Shown one piece after another: positions 6,505 to 14,055 of a stretch of 31,144 nucleotides of DNA. The stretch's first letter is position 1. Each line of letters starts with the position of its first letter. Below the pieces are notes generated by a model that was given only the letters and a program-made list of their open reading frames with translations, did no database searches and was not told the DNA's origin. The position numbers and the translations under genes are program-made. This stretch comes from JBBKWJ01 sp037968895 (GTDB taxonomy: Bacteria > Actinomycetota > Acidimicrobiia > Acidimicrobiales > SZUA-35): NCBI GenBank assembly GCA_037968895.1, contig JBBKWJ010000144.1, positions 1-31,144 on the forward strand, read 5' to 3'.

Positions 6505-9500
6505 TGCCTCGTCGCGACGACATCCACACAATTCTTGTCATTGGCTCCGGACCGATCATCATCGGTCAAGCATGCGAGTTCGATTATTCAGGAACGCAGG
6601 CATGCCGCGTGCTCAAAGAGGAGGGATACCGAGTCGTCCTGGCTAATTCAAACCCGGCCACGATTATGACCGATCCTGAGTTCGCCGATGCCACCTACAT
6701 CGAGCCACTCGACATTGCGGTACTCCGCAAGATCATCGAGAAAGAGAAGCCAGACGCGCTGCTACCAACGCTCGGAGGCCAAACTGCGTTGAACCTGTCG
6801 ATGGAACTCGTCGCGGCCGGTGTGCTCGAAGAGCATGGTGTCGAACTAATCGGAGCGCGAGCCGAGTCAATCGATACGGCCGAGAATCGTCATAAGTTCA
6901 AAGAGGCGATGATCGAGATCGGTATGGATGTGCCTCGATCTGGCGTCGCGCACACGATGGAAGAAGCTTGGGAGATCGTTGCCGAAATCGGCTTGCCCAT
7001 TGTGATTCGCCCGGCCTACATCCTCGGGGGGCGCGGCACTGGAACGGCAGCGACCAAAGAGGAATTCAAGCTTGCGGCATCAAACGGCATAGCCGCCAGC
7101 CCGATCAACGAGATTCTCATCGAAGAGTCAATCGCCGGCTGGAAAGAATTCGAGCTTGAGGTAATGCGCGACTCGAAAGACAACCAGGTCATCGTCTGTT
7201 CAATCGAGAATCTCGACCCGATGGGGACCCACACCGGCGACTCCATCACAGTCGCTCCGATCCAGACCCTGACAGACGTCGAATACCAAGACATGCGTGA
7301 CGCCGCGTTCGCCTGCCTGAGGCGAGTCGGCGTCGAAACGGGCGGATCCAACGTGCAATTCGCAGTCGAGCCGACTACTGGTCGACGGGTCATCATCGAG
7401 ATGAACCCTCGGGTGTCTCGCTCATCAGCCCTTGCGTCGAAGGCCACCGGCTTTCCAATCGCCAAGATCGCGGCAAAGCTCGCGGTCGGTTACACGCTCG
7501 ACGAGATTCCGAACGACATCACGAAGCAAACCCCGGCCAGCTTCGAGCCTGTAATCGACTACGTGGTGACAAAGATTCCGCGATGGGCATTCGAGAAATT
7601 CCCCGGCACGTCGGGCAAGCTTGGCACATCAATGCAGTCGGTAGGCGAAGTGATGGCAATCGGCCGCACGTTCCCCGAGAGCGTACAAAAGGCCTGTCGT
7701 TCGCTCGAACAAGGCCATGAGGGCTTGGTTTCGGCCTCTGGCTCGGCGTTCGACGATCTTGATGATGACGAGCTCTTCAGGCGTTGTGCAATTGCGACTC
7801 CCGATCGACTGTTCCAAGTGGCCGAAGCGCTGCGTCGTGGCCGCACCGTTGACGAGCTGTATGCCCACACGATGATCGACCCGTGGTTCCTCGATCAACT
7901 CTCCATTGTGACCGAAGAGTCTGAGGCCATCAAGGGTCGAACACTCGCGTCCTTCTCGAAGGCTGAGATGAAGCGAGTCAAGCAGCTTGGGTTCTCCGAC
8001 CCCCAGCTCGCAGGGCTATGCGATACAACGGAAGAGGCGGTTCGCACTGGCCGAAAGGCCCTTGGTGTGTTGCCAACCTTTAAAACAGTCGACACCTGTA
8101 GCGCCGAGTTCGACGCCGAGACGCCATATCATTATTCGACGTACGAAGATGAGAATGAGGTTCATCCGAGCGACCGCCAGAGCGTCATGATTCTCGGCTC
8201 TGGCCCGAACCGGATTGGCCAGGGAATCGAGTTCGACTACTGCTGCGTGCACGCCAGCTTTGCGCTGCAAGACGCTGGGTTTGAGACCATCATGGTCAAC
8301 TGCAATCCAGAGACGGTGTCGACCGACTACGACACTTCAGATCGTCTGTATTTCGAGCCGCTGACCTATGAGGATGTAATGAACATCATCGAGGTCGAGA
8401 ACCCGATGGGCATCATCGTGAGCCTAGGCGGGCAGACACCGCTCAAATTGGCAGACCGATTGCCACAAGAGTTGGTGCTCGGCACCAGCCCTGCTTCGAT
8501 CGACGCCGCGGAAGACCGCGACCTTTGGTCATCGCTTTGCGCTCGTCTTGAAATCCCGCAGCCAGCCGGTGGCACGGCAACGACAGTCGAGGGCGCGCTC
8601 GCAGTGGCCGCCAAGATCGGCTACCCCGCGCTCGTGCGGCCGTCGTATGTCCTCGGCGGCCGAGGCATGGAGATCGTCTACGACGACGAATCACTCACCA
8701 AAGCTATGGAACAAATGGGAGTAGCGGGATCGCTTGGCAAAGAGGGTGGCCTGTCGGCCGAACGCCCCGTGCTCGTCGATCGATTCCTCGAAGATGCAAC
8801 CGAGGTCGACGTCGATGCGCTCCGCGACAAGACCGGTGCCTGCACCATCGGTGGCGTGATGGAGCACGTCGAAGAAGCAGGCGTGCACTCTGGCGACTCG
8901 GCGTGTGTGCTGCCCCCACCTAACCTCACACCGGCCACGATCGCAGTGATCGAAGACTACACAAAGCGGATTGCCGCTGACCTAGAGGTTTGCGGTTTGA
9001 TCAACGTGCAGTACGCAGTGAAGAACGGTCAGGTCTTTGTCATCGAAGCCAATCCTCGCGCTTCTCGAACTGTGCCGTTTGTGGCCAAGGCGACCGGACG
9101 TCCGCTCGCAAAGGTTGCGGCTCGGATTATGACAGGATCCACTATCGCCGAACTCGAGGCTGAGGGTCTCATGCCGACCGGTGAGATAGGAGACCATTGG
9201 TCGGTGAAGGAAGCGGTGCTGCCGTTCAACCGATTCCCCGAGACCGATGCCCTCCTCGGGCCAGAGATGCGCTCAACGGGCGAGGTCATGGGAATCGACA
9301 TGACTCCTGGCCTGGCGTTTGTGAAGAGCCAGCTTGCGGCTGGCTCACAGCTCAAACGAGGTGGCGTTGTCTTTGTGTCGCTCAGCGACCGTGACAAGGA
9401 AGCCGGGCTTGAGGTAGCGAAGATCTTGGCCGAGCTCGGCTCGACATTCGTCGCCACCGCAGGCACCGCTGCCCTGCTCAGGGATGCTGGATTGGCTGTC

Positions 9501-9764
9501 GACAAGGTCGTCTCCAAATTCTACGAAGATGGCGAGAACGCGGTTGCGATGATCGAGCGCGGAGAGATCGATCTTGTCATCAACACCCCTCGTGGTCGAG
9601 GCGCGAGAGCAGACGGCGGTTACATCAGAACTGCGGCGGCTCAGTCAGGGGTTCCGCTTGTCACCACCGTCGCTGCTGCGGCAGCCGCGGCCCGTGGCCT
9701 CCGAGATTGGGATGACGACAAACTCGTGGTGCGATCGCTCCAGTCCATTCTCGGGATCTCCTAG
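6504..9764 (+). CDS. carB: carbamoyl-phosphate synthase large subunit
   Basis: A 1086-residue enzyme that makes carbamoyl phosphate from bicarbonate, ammonia and two ATP. It is the usual internal duplication: the first half opens with a pre-ATP-grasp segment containing IGSGPIIIGQACEFDYSGTQ and carries RPAYILGGRGTG; the second half repeats LGSGPNRIGQGIEFDYCCVH and RPSYVLGGRGME. Metal-site motifs IEMNPRVSRSSALASKATG and IEANPRASRTVPFVAKATG occur in the two ATP-grasp domains. A C-terminal MGS-like allosteric domain occupies roughly the last 140 residues, ending with a TPRGRGARADG segment. Length is typical. Product serves both UMP and arginine synthesis. Confidence 0.98.
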   Translation: MPRRDDIHTILVIGSGPIIIGQACEFDYSGTQACRVLKEEGYRVVLANSNPATIMTDPEFADATYIEPLDIAVLRKIIEKEKPDALLPTLGGQTALNLSMELVAAGVLEEHGVELIGARAESIDTAENRHKFKEAMIEIGMDVPRSGVAHTMEEAWEIVAEIGLPIVIRPAYILGGRGTGTAATKEEFKLAASNGIAASPINEILIEESIAGWKEFELEVMRDSKDNQVIVCSIENLDPMGTHTGDSITVAPIQTLTDVEYQDMRDAAFACLRRVGVETGGSNVQFAVEPTTGRRVIIEMNPRVSRSSALASKATGFPIAKIAAKLAVGYTLDEIPNDITKQTPASFEPVIDYVVTKIPRWAFEKFPGTSGKLGTSMQSVGEVMAIGRTFPESVQKACRSLEQGHEGLVSASGSAFDDLDDDELFRRCAIATPDRLFQVAEALRRGRTVDELYAHTMIDPWFLDQLSIVTEESEAIKGRTLASFSKAEMKRVKQLGFSDPQLAGLCDTTEEAVRTGRKALGVLPTFKTVDTCSAEFDAETPYHYSTYEDENEVHPSDRQSVMILGSGPNRIGQGIEFDYCCVHASFALQDAGFETIMVNCNPETVSTDYDTSDRLYFEPLTYEDVMNIIEVENPMGIIVSLGGQTPLKLADRLPQELVLGTSPASIDAAEDRDLWSSLCARLEIPQPAGGTATTVEGALAVAAKIGYPALVRPSYVLGGRGMEIVYDDESLTKAMEQMGVAGSLGKEGGLSAERPVLVDRFLEDATEVDVDALRDKTGACTIGGVMEHVEEAGVHSGDSACVLPPPNLTPATIAVIEDYTKRIAADLEVCGLINVQYAVKNGQVFVIEANPRASRTVPFVAKATGRPLAKVAARIMTGSTIAELEAEGLMPTGEIGDHWSVKEAVLPFNRFPETDALLGPEMRSTGEVMGIDMTPGLAFVKSQLAAGSQLKRGGVVFVSLSDRDKEAGLEVAKILAELGSTFVATAGTAALLRDAGLAVDKVVSKFYEDGENAVAMIERGEIDLVINTPRGRGARADGGYIRTAAAQSGVPLVTTVAAAAAAARGLRDWDDDKLVVRSLQSILGIS

Positions 9765-9769
9765 TCGCC

Positions 9770-10741
9770 ATGCTCCGCCGACGCTCATCCTCCAAGATCA
9801 CCGCCGCGAGCACAACGGCGGGCGTCGATCTCTCGACGACCGTCGGGTCGGTTCATTTACGGGCGCCAATCCTCACGGCGGCGGGCACGGCCGGTCACGG
9901 CGCCGAGCTGGGCGCATTCTTCGATCTGAGCACGGTTGGCGGAATTGTGGTGAAGTCACTGGCTATCTTCGCGTGCGACGGCAACCCGGCAGTCCGCGTG
10001 CACCAGACCGTTGGCGGCATGATTAACTCAGTCGGGCTTCAGGGCACCGGGGTGAAGCGTTGGATGGAAGAAGAGCTGCCCGCGCTCCTCGCGAGCGACG
10101 CAACAATCATCGCGTCAATCTGGGGTCGCACAATTGACGACTACTGTAAGGCCGCCGATGTGCTCGCCAGTGCCCCGAGCCAGGTCGTTGCCGTCGAGGT
10201 CAACATCTCGTGCCCGAACACCGAGAAGGGGAACGAGCTATTCGCCCACTCGGCTCAAACGACAGAGGCCGTCCTCGCGGCTACCGCGGGGTGTGGTCGT
10301 CCCCGTTGGGCCAAGCTGAGCCCAAACGTTGGCCCTGAACTGCCAACAATTGCGAACGCGGCAGTTCAAGGGGGAGCGGAGGCGGTCACACTTGTGAACA
10401 CCTACTTCGGACTCGCCATTGATCCGATCACTCGTCGTCCCCGTCTTGGCGGAGGAGCGGGCGGCGTTTCTGGCCCCGCCATTCACCCCTTGGCCGTTAG
10501 AGCGGTCCACGACGTTCATCGTGCGCATCCCGACATTCCAATTGTCGCAGCCGGCGGCGTTGCCACCATCGAAGACGTCGTCGAGTTCGCTCTCGTCGGC
10601 GCGAGCGCAGTCGAGGTCGGCACGGCAACCCTCGCCGATCCTGCCACTGTTCACCGATTAACCGCCGAACTCGGCCCGTGGTGTGCTAATCAAGGCCTAA
10701 CCCGTTTTGCCGACCTCGTCGGCAAAGCCCAATTCGACTGA
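9770..10741 (+). CDS. pyrD: dihydroorotate dehydrogenase, class 1B-like catalytic subunit
   Basis: A 323-residue FMN TIM-barrel enzyme that oxidises dihydroorotate to orotate. It resembles class 1B: GGMINSVGLQGTGV at 82-95, VEVNISCPN at 142-150 with the catalytic Cys148 (class 2 enzymes use Ser), then KLSPNV, TLVNTYFGLAID and a C-terminal FMN-phosphate region IPIVAAGGV. The cytosolic class 1B enzyme normally needs PyrK, a 2Fe-2S/FAD subunit, to pass electrons to NAD; no pyrK is in this window. It starts five bases after carB. A Ser/Arg-rich stretch of about 18 residues precedes the fold. Mycobacterial PyrD is class 2 and lies outside the pyr operon, so this differs. Confidence 0.93.
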   Translation: MLRRRSSSKITAASTTAGVDLSTTVGSVHLRAPILTAAGTAGHGAELGAFFDLSTVGGIVVKSLAIFACDGNPAVRVHQTVGGMINSVGLQGTGVKRWMEEELPALLASDATIIASIWGRTIDDYCKAADVLASAPSQVVAVEVNISCPNTEKGNELFAHSAQTTEAVLAATAGCGRPRWAKLSPNVGPELPTIANAAVQGGAEAVTLVNTYFGLAIDPITRRPRLGGGAGGVSGPAIHPLAVRAVHDVHRAHPDIPIVAAGGVATIEDVVEFALVGASAVEVGTATLADPATVHRLTAELGPWCANQGLTRFADLVGKAQFD

Positions 10742-10747
10742 ACCTCC

Positions 10748-10754
10748 AGGAGGT
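10748..10754 (+). promoter_or_regulatory. strong ribosome binding site deciding the pyrF start
   Basis: AGGAGGT at 10748-10754 lies six bases before the GTG at 10761. It rules in that GTG over an in-frame ATG at 10707 that would overlap pyrD by 35 bases and lacks a ribosome binding site. Confidence 0.85.
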
Positions 10755-10760
10755 CACGGC

Positions 10761-11486
10761 GTGACAACCGAAACAGCAGATGCCCCAGCAGCAGGTCTTC
10801 CCCCGCACCTTCGCGAGAAGATGGCCGTTGCGCTCGATGTCGATGACCTCGTAAAGGCCAACCGGCTCGCACGCGAACTGTCGCCATGGTTCGGCGTCGC
10901 GAAGATCGGCCTTGAGCTCTATACGGCGGCAGGCCCTGACGCCATCGGCGCAATGATCGATCTCGGTTACGACGTCTTTCTCGACCTCAAGCTGCACGAC
11001 ATCCCAACCACGGTGTCGAAGGCATCGAATGTCGCTGGCGCCCTCGGCGTGCGCTACCTGACAATGCACGCCCACGGCGGCATCACGATGCTCCGATCCG
11101 GAGTCGAAGGATTCCTCGAAGGCGCTCGACGCGCCGGCTTGCCCGACCCAGTTGCACTTGGCATCACCGTGTTGACGAGCGACGAAGATGCCCCCGCCCA
11201 CATCGTGCCAAACCGACTTCGGATTGCCGTTGAAGCGGGTTGTGGTGGCATCGTGTGCTCGGCTGGCGACTTGCGAGACATTCGCGAGTTGGCTCCCCGA
11301 ACGATGCGAGTCGTTCCAGGCATTCGAGCCGCCGGCGCCGAACGCCATGACCAACCGAAAGCGGTCACCCCAGCCAGCGCGCTAGAGCAAGGCGCCGACC
11401 TGCTCGTCATCGGCCGAGCCGTCACGCTCGCGGCCAATCCGGCCGAGGCTGCAGCCGAGCTATTTGCCGGGCTCGCCGACTCGTAA
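10761..11486 (+). CDS. pyrF: orotidine-5'-phosphate decarboxylase
   Basis: A 241-residue TIM-barrel decarboxylase making UMP from OMP, the last step of the pathway. The catalytic Asp-Lys-Asp cluster is FLDLKLHDIPTT (Asp75, Lys77, Asp80 counted from the GTG). The N-terminal substrate Asp is in VALDVDD and the phosphate-binding C-terminal segment is LVIGRAVT. It is the short group I type, unlike the longer mycobacterial form. AGGAGGT sits just upstream of the GTG start. It is the last pyr gene; no clear terminator hairpin follows before mihF, so some read-through into mihF-gmk is possible. Confidence 0.95.
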   Translation: MTTETADAPAAGLPPHLREKMAVALDVDDLVKANRLARELSPWFGVAKIGLELYTAAGPDAIGAMIDLGYDVFLDLKLHDIPTTVSKASNVAGALGVRYLTMHAHGGITMLRSGVEGFLEGARRAGLPDPVALGITVLTSDEDAPAHIVPNRLRIAVEAGCGGIVCSAGDLRDIRELAPRTMRVVPGIRAAGAERHDQPKAVTPASALEQGADLLVIGRAVTLAANPAEAAAELFAGLADS

Positions 11487-11500
11487 GCAGGTCAGCGACG

Positions 11501-11572
11501 TTGACAGAAATCCCTGCACTGTTAATTCTCAGCGGGCATTGCCACCTTTTCGCCCCGGTTGGGCGCTAACTT
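11501..11572 (+). promoter_or_regulatory. candidate promoters for mihF-gmk
   Basis: A perfect TTGACA lies at 11501-11506; TTAATT at 11522-11527 or TAATTC at 11523-11528 could be its -10 box with a 15-16 base spacer. A second box, TAACTT at 11567-11572, ends six bases before the mihF ATG and fits a leaderless start, consistent with the lack of a Shine-Dalgarno before mihF. Which one is used cannot be told. Confidence 0.45.
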
Positions 11573-11578
11573 CGTTCT

Positions 11579-11893
11579 ATGGCGAATCCCCCGATACTCA
11601 CACCCGAACAACGAACAGCTGCGCTTGCGAAGGCAGCCGAGGCTCGCAAAGTGCGTGCCGAGGTCAAAGCTCGCTTGAAGATGGGCAGCGTCACGTTGCC
11701 TGAAGTCCTTGAGATGGCTGACAACGATCCGCTGATTGCGAAGACCAAGGTCTTGGCCATCATCGAGTCGCTGCCCGGCGTCGGCAAGGTCACAGCTCGT
11801 CGCAAAATGGAAGAGATCGGCATTGCCGAATCTCGTCGGCTTGCCGGCCTTGGTCCACAACAACGCAAGGGACTCCTGGAGACCTTCTCCTGA
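11579..11893 (+). CDS. mihF: actinobacterial integration host factor (mIHF-type nucleoid protein)
   Basis: A 104-residue basic DNA-binding protein. The N-terminal helix LTPEQRTAALAKAAEARKVR, the LKMGSVTLPEVL segment (around 34-45), the helix-two-turn-helix core LPGVGKVTARRKMEEIGIAE and the C-terminal RRLAGLGPQQRKGLLETF closely follow mycobacterial IHF, which bends DNA and helps compact the nucleoid. It is unrelated to proteobacterial IHF. Position directly before gmk is the conserved actinobacterial arrangement. No Shine-Dalgarno precedes the ATG and TAACTT lies six bases upstream, suggesting a leaderless transcript. Its stop TGA at 11891-11893 overlaps the proposed CTG start of gmk. Confidence 0.95.
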   Translation: MANPPILTPEQRTAALAKAAEARKVRAEVKARLKMGSVTLPEVLEMADNDPLIAKTKVLAIIESLPGVGKVTARRKMEEIGIAESRRLAGLGPQQRKGLLETFS

Positions 11894-12447
11894 GTCACGA
11901 ACCCCTTGTCGTCGTCGTCTCTGGGCCAGGCGGAGTTGGAAAGGGGACAGTGTGTGCTGCGCTTGTCGCGCAATACACCGATCTTTGGCTGAGCCGGTCT
12001 TGGACCACTCGAGACCGCCGCCCTGGCGAAGCCGAAGATGCGTATCACTTTGTGACGCGCGAAGAGTTTTTACAGAAGATCAAACAAAACGGCTTCCTTG
12101 AATACGCCGAGTTTCTCGGCAATTACTACGGAACCCCGTTGCCGACGCCGCCTCCTGGGCACGACCTCATCCTTGAGATCGATGTTCAGGGGGCACGTCA
12201 GATTGTGGCCCGAAACATCAAGGCAGTACTCATTTTTCTTGAGGCGCCGTCGGTAGCCGAGCAAGAAGCACGCCTACGCGGTCGTGGCGACCCGCCCGAA
12301 AAAGTTCTGGAACGACTGGCAAAAGCTCGCGAAGAAGCCAACGCTGGTGCCGAACTTGGTGCGATCCCGATTGTTAATGTGACCATCGAAGACACCGTCG
12401 ATGAGATCTACCAAACGATCGTTCACGCCCGTCGTTCGCCAGCCTGA
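11890..12447 (+). CDS. gmk: guanylate kinase with an apparent CTG start
   Basis: A 185-residue kinase that converts GMP to GDP. The P-loop SGPGGVGKGT spans residues 11-20. The guanylate-binding region has SRSWTTRDRRPGE and LEYAEFLGNYYGTP, and LEIDVQGA marks the Walker B strand. The usual start codons are absent: between the in-frame stop at 11701-11703 and the P-loop there is no ATG, GTG or TTG, and the first GTG (11950) falls after the P-loop. CTG at 11890-11892 overlaps the mihF stop as CTGA, mirroring the ATGA overlaps elsewhere here, and GGAGA at 11878-11882 lies seven bases upstream. The resulting N-terminus, MSHEPLVVVVSGPGG, is what the family has. Product is clear; the start is inferred. 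Confidence 0.88.
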   Translation: MSHEPLVVVVSGPGGVGKGTVCAALVAQYTDLWLSRSWTTRDRRPGEAEDAYHFVTREEFLQKIKQNGFLEYAEFLGNYYGTPLPTPPPGHDLILEIDVQGARQIVARNIKAVLIFLEAPSVAEQEARLRGRGDPPEKVLERLAKAREEANAGAELGAIPIVNVTIEDTVDEIYQTIVHARRSPA

Positions 12448-12478
12448 CGGCTGCCGCGGCTTCTGGGCCGCTCGGGTC

Positions 12479-12501
12479 TATACTTGCTCGACCCTCGGAG
12501 G
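12479..12501 (+). promoter_or_regulatory. -10 box and ribosome binding site of rpoZ
   Basis: TATACT at 12479-12484 is a near-consensus -10 box, giving a transcription start near 12491. GGAGG at 12497-12501 is eight bases before the ATG at 12510. No strong -35 box was found. A small GC hairpin (GCGGC/GCCGC, 12456-12471) just upstream might partly end gmk transcription, but it lacks a T-run. Confidence 0.6.
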
Positions 12502-12509
12502 TTTGCACA

Positions 12510-12785
12510 ATGGTTAAGAAATTCGACACGATGATCAATCCACAGGTGGAAGGTCTCATGGACAAGGCAGGCTCAAAGTTTGCCCTTTGCACCGTGGCCT
12601 CACAGCGCGCCCGTCAGATCAATGCCTACTTTGGCCAGCTCAGCGACGGCATCGGCTCAATGGTCCCACCTCAGGTCACATCGGTCTCTCGCAAGCCTCT
12701 TACCATTGCATTCGAAGAAATCGCAGCCGAGAAAATCGTGCCAACGAAGCCAAGCGCCGTCGATGGCGCTGACGACGCCGCCTAA
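12510..12785 (+). CDS. rpoZ: RNA polymerase omega subunit
   Basis: A 91-residue small subunit that helps assemble RNA polymerase by clamping the beta-prime C-terminus. The sequence shows the omega pattern: MINPQVEGLMDKAGSKFAL near the start, SQRARQINAYFGQL in the central helices (about 31-44), and KPLTIAFEEIAAEKIV toward the end. Length and gene order after gmk are as in other Actinobacteria. GGAGG eight bases upstream supports the ATG. It probably has its own promoter and continues into coaBC. Confidence 0.95.
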   Translation: MVKKFDTMINPQVEGLMDKAGSKFALCTVASQRARQINAYFGQLSDGIGSMVPPQVTSVSRKPLTIAFEEIAAEKIVPTKPSAVDGADDAA

Positions 12786-12794
12786 ACCCTGACG

Positions 12795-14012
12795 GTGACG
12801 CAAACAGGGGCAACCTCCGTCGATTCCCGACCACTTGAGGGCAAACGAATCGTCCTTGGTGTCACCGGTGGTATCGCGGCATACAAGGCGGTCGAAGTTT
12901 GTCGCCGGCTCACCGATCTTGGTGCCCATGTTGTGCCGGTTCTCACTGAGGCCGCAACCAAGATGATCGGCTTGAAGACGTTTGAAGCGCTCGCTTCCGA
13001 GGCGCCAAAGACGTCAATTTTCGATGACGTCGACCCAATCCCGCACACTCGCCTCGGCCAAAGCGCCGATCTCATTCTGGTGTGCCCGGCGACCGCACGG
13101 ATCATCTCTGACTGCCGAACTGGTCGCTCAGCCGACCTGCTTTCGGCCACTCTCATTGCCAGCGAAGCGCCGCTTGTGCTTTGCCCCGCGATGCACAGCG
13201 AGATGTGGGCCCACCCTGCGGTGCAGGACAACATCACTGTGCTGCGAGAGCGCGGCGTGCACATCGTTGGTCCAACTGAGGGTCGCCTCGCTGGCGGCGA
13301 TTCCGGAAATGGCCGCCTGGCCGATCCCGAACACGTTGTTGCTGGCGTGATTGATGCGTTAACCAACCAAGACCTCGCTGGTCGCCATGTCGTGGTCACT
13401 GCAGGCGGCACTCGCGAATCGCTCGACCCCGTCCGGTTCATTGGTAACCGCTCAACCGGAAAGCAAGGTTATGCCTTTGCCGAAGTGGCGAGAAGCCGCG
13501 GTGCAAAGGTCACCCTCATTGCCACGGTCCAGCGAGACTGCCATCCCGGAATCGAGTTTGTGAGCGTCGAGACTGCGGCCGAAATGCACGACGCCGTGCA
13601 CGCGGTAGCCGCTGTCGCCGACATCATCGTGATGACGGCGGCCGTAGCCGACTTCCGTCCGACAACTGTCGCAACGACCAAGATCAAGAAGAGTGGCGGC
13701 GTTCCGACCATCGACCTCGAGCGAACCGTCGACATTCTCGCCTCGCTCGGAGCATCGAAGCCCGATGGCCAGGTTCTCGTTGGCTTTGCCGCCGAAACAA
13801 ACGACCTTCTCGCCAATGCCGAACGCAAACTAGAGGCGAAAAACGCCGACTTCATTGTCGCCAATGATGTCTCCGCCGCTGGTGTCGGATTCGCCCACGA
13901 CACCAACCAAGTAACAATTTTGGGCCGAAATGGCGTGCGAATCGACCTGCCCCTTGGGTCCAAGTCCTCGGTCGCCTCCTCCGTGCTCGACGTAGTGTCG
14001 GGCAACCGTTAA
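12795..14012 (+). CDS. coaBC: bifunctional phosphopantothenoylcysteine decarboxylase / phosphopantothenate-cysteine ligase
   Basis: A 405-residue fusion catalysing two successive steps of CoA synthesis. The N-terminal flavoprotein (CoaC, about 15-190) has LGVTGGIAAYKA, the His in HTRLGQSADL, CPATARI and CPAMHSEMW (PAMH in place of the E. coli PAMN). The substrate flap reads GRLAGGDSGNGR, without the Cys of the E. coli flap, as in some actinobacterial homologues. The CoaB half (about 195-400) has VTAGGTRESLDPVRFIGN, STGKQGYAFAE, TAAVADFRP and the KIKKSGG loop. The GTG at 12795 follows rpoZ by nine bases, so the genes are probably cotranscribed. Confidence 0.95.
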   Translation: MTQTGATSVDSRPLEGKRIVLGVTGGIAAYKAVEVCRRLTDLGAHVVPVLTEAATKMIGLKTFEALASEAPKTSIFDDVDPIPHTRLGQSADLILVCPATARIISDCRTGRSADLLSATLIASEAPLVLCPAMHSEMWAHPAVQDNITVLRERGVHIVGPTEGRLAGGDSGNGRLADPEHVVAGVIDALTNQDLAGRHVVVTAGGTRESLDPVRFIGNRSTGKQGYAFAEVARSRGAKVTLIATVQRDCHPGIEFVSVETAAEMHDAVHAVAAVADIIVMTAAVADFRPTTVATTKIKKSGGVPTIDLERTVDILASLGASKPDGQVLVGFAAETNDLLANAERKLEAKNADFIVANDVSAAGVGFAHDTNQVTILGRNGVRIDLPLGSKSSVASSVLDVVSGNR

Positions 14013-14055
14013 TCGTGTACGCAGTGGCGGCACTAGAAAAGAAAGATTCACTCGC

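Noticed and set aside
10707..10760. pyrF start at ATG 10707.
   Set aside because: It overlaps pyrD by 35 bases and lacks a ribosome binding site, while GTG 10761 has AGGAGGT six bases upstream.
11950..12447. A shorter gmk beginning at GTG 11950.
   Set aside because: This start lies after the P-loop and would remove the ATP-binding site; the coding signal and homology continue upstream to CTG 11890.
14013..14055. SAM riboswitch before metK.
   Set aside because: The gap is only 43 bases and shows no SAM-I to SAM-IV-like core; metK probably continues from the coaBC transcript.
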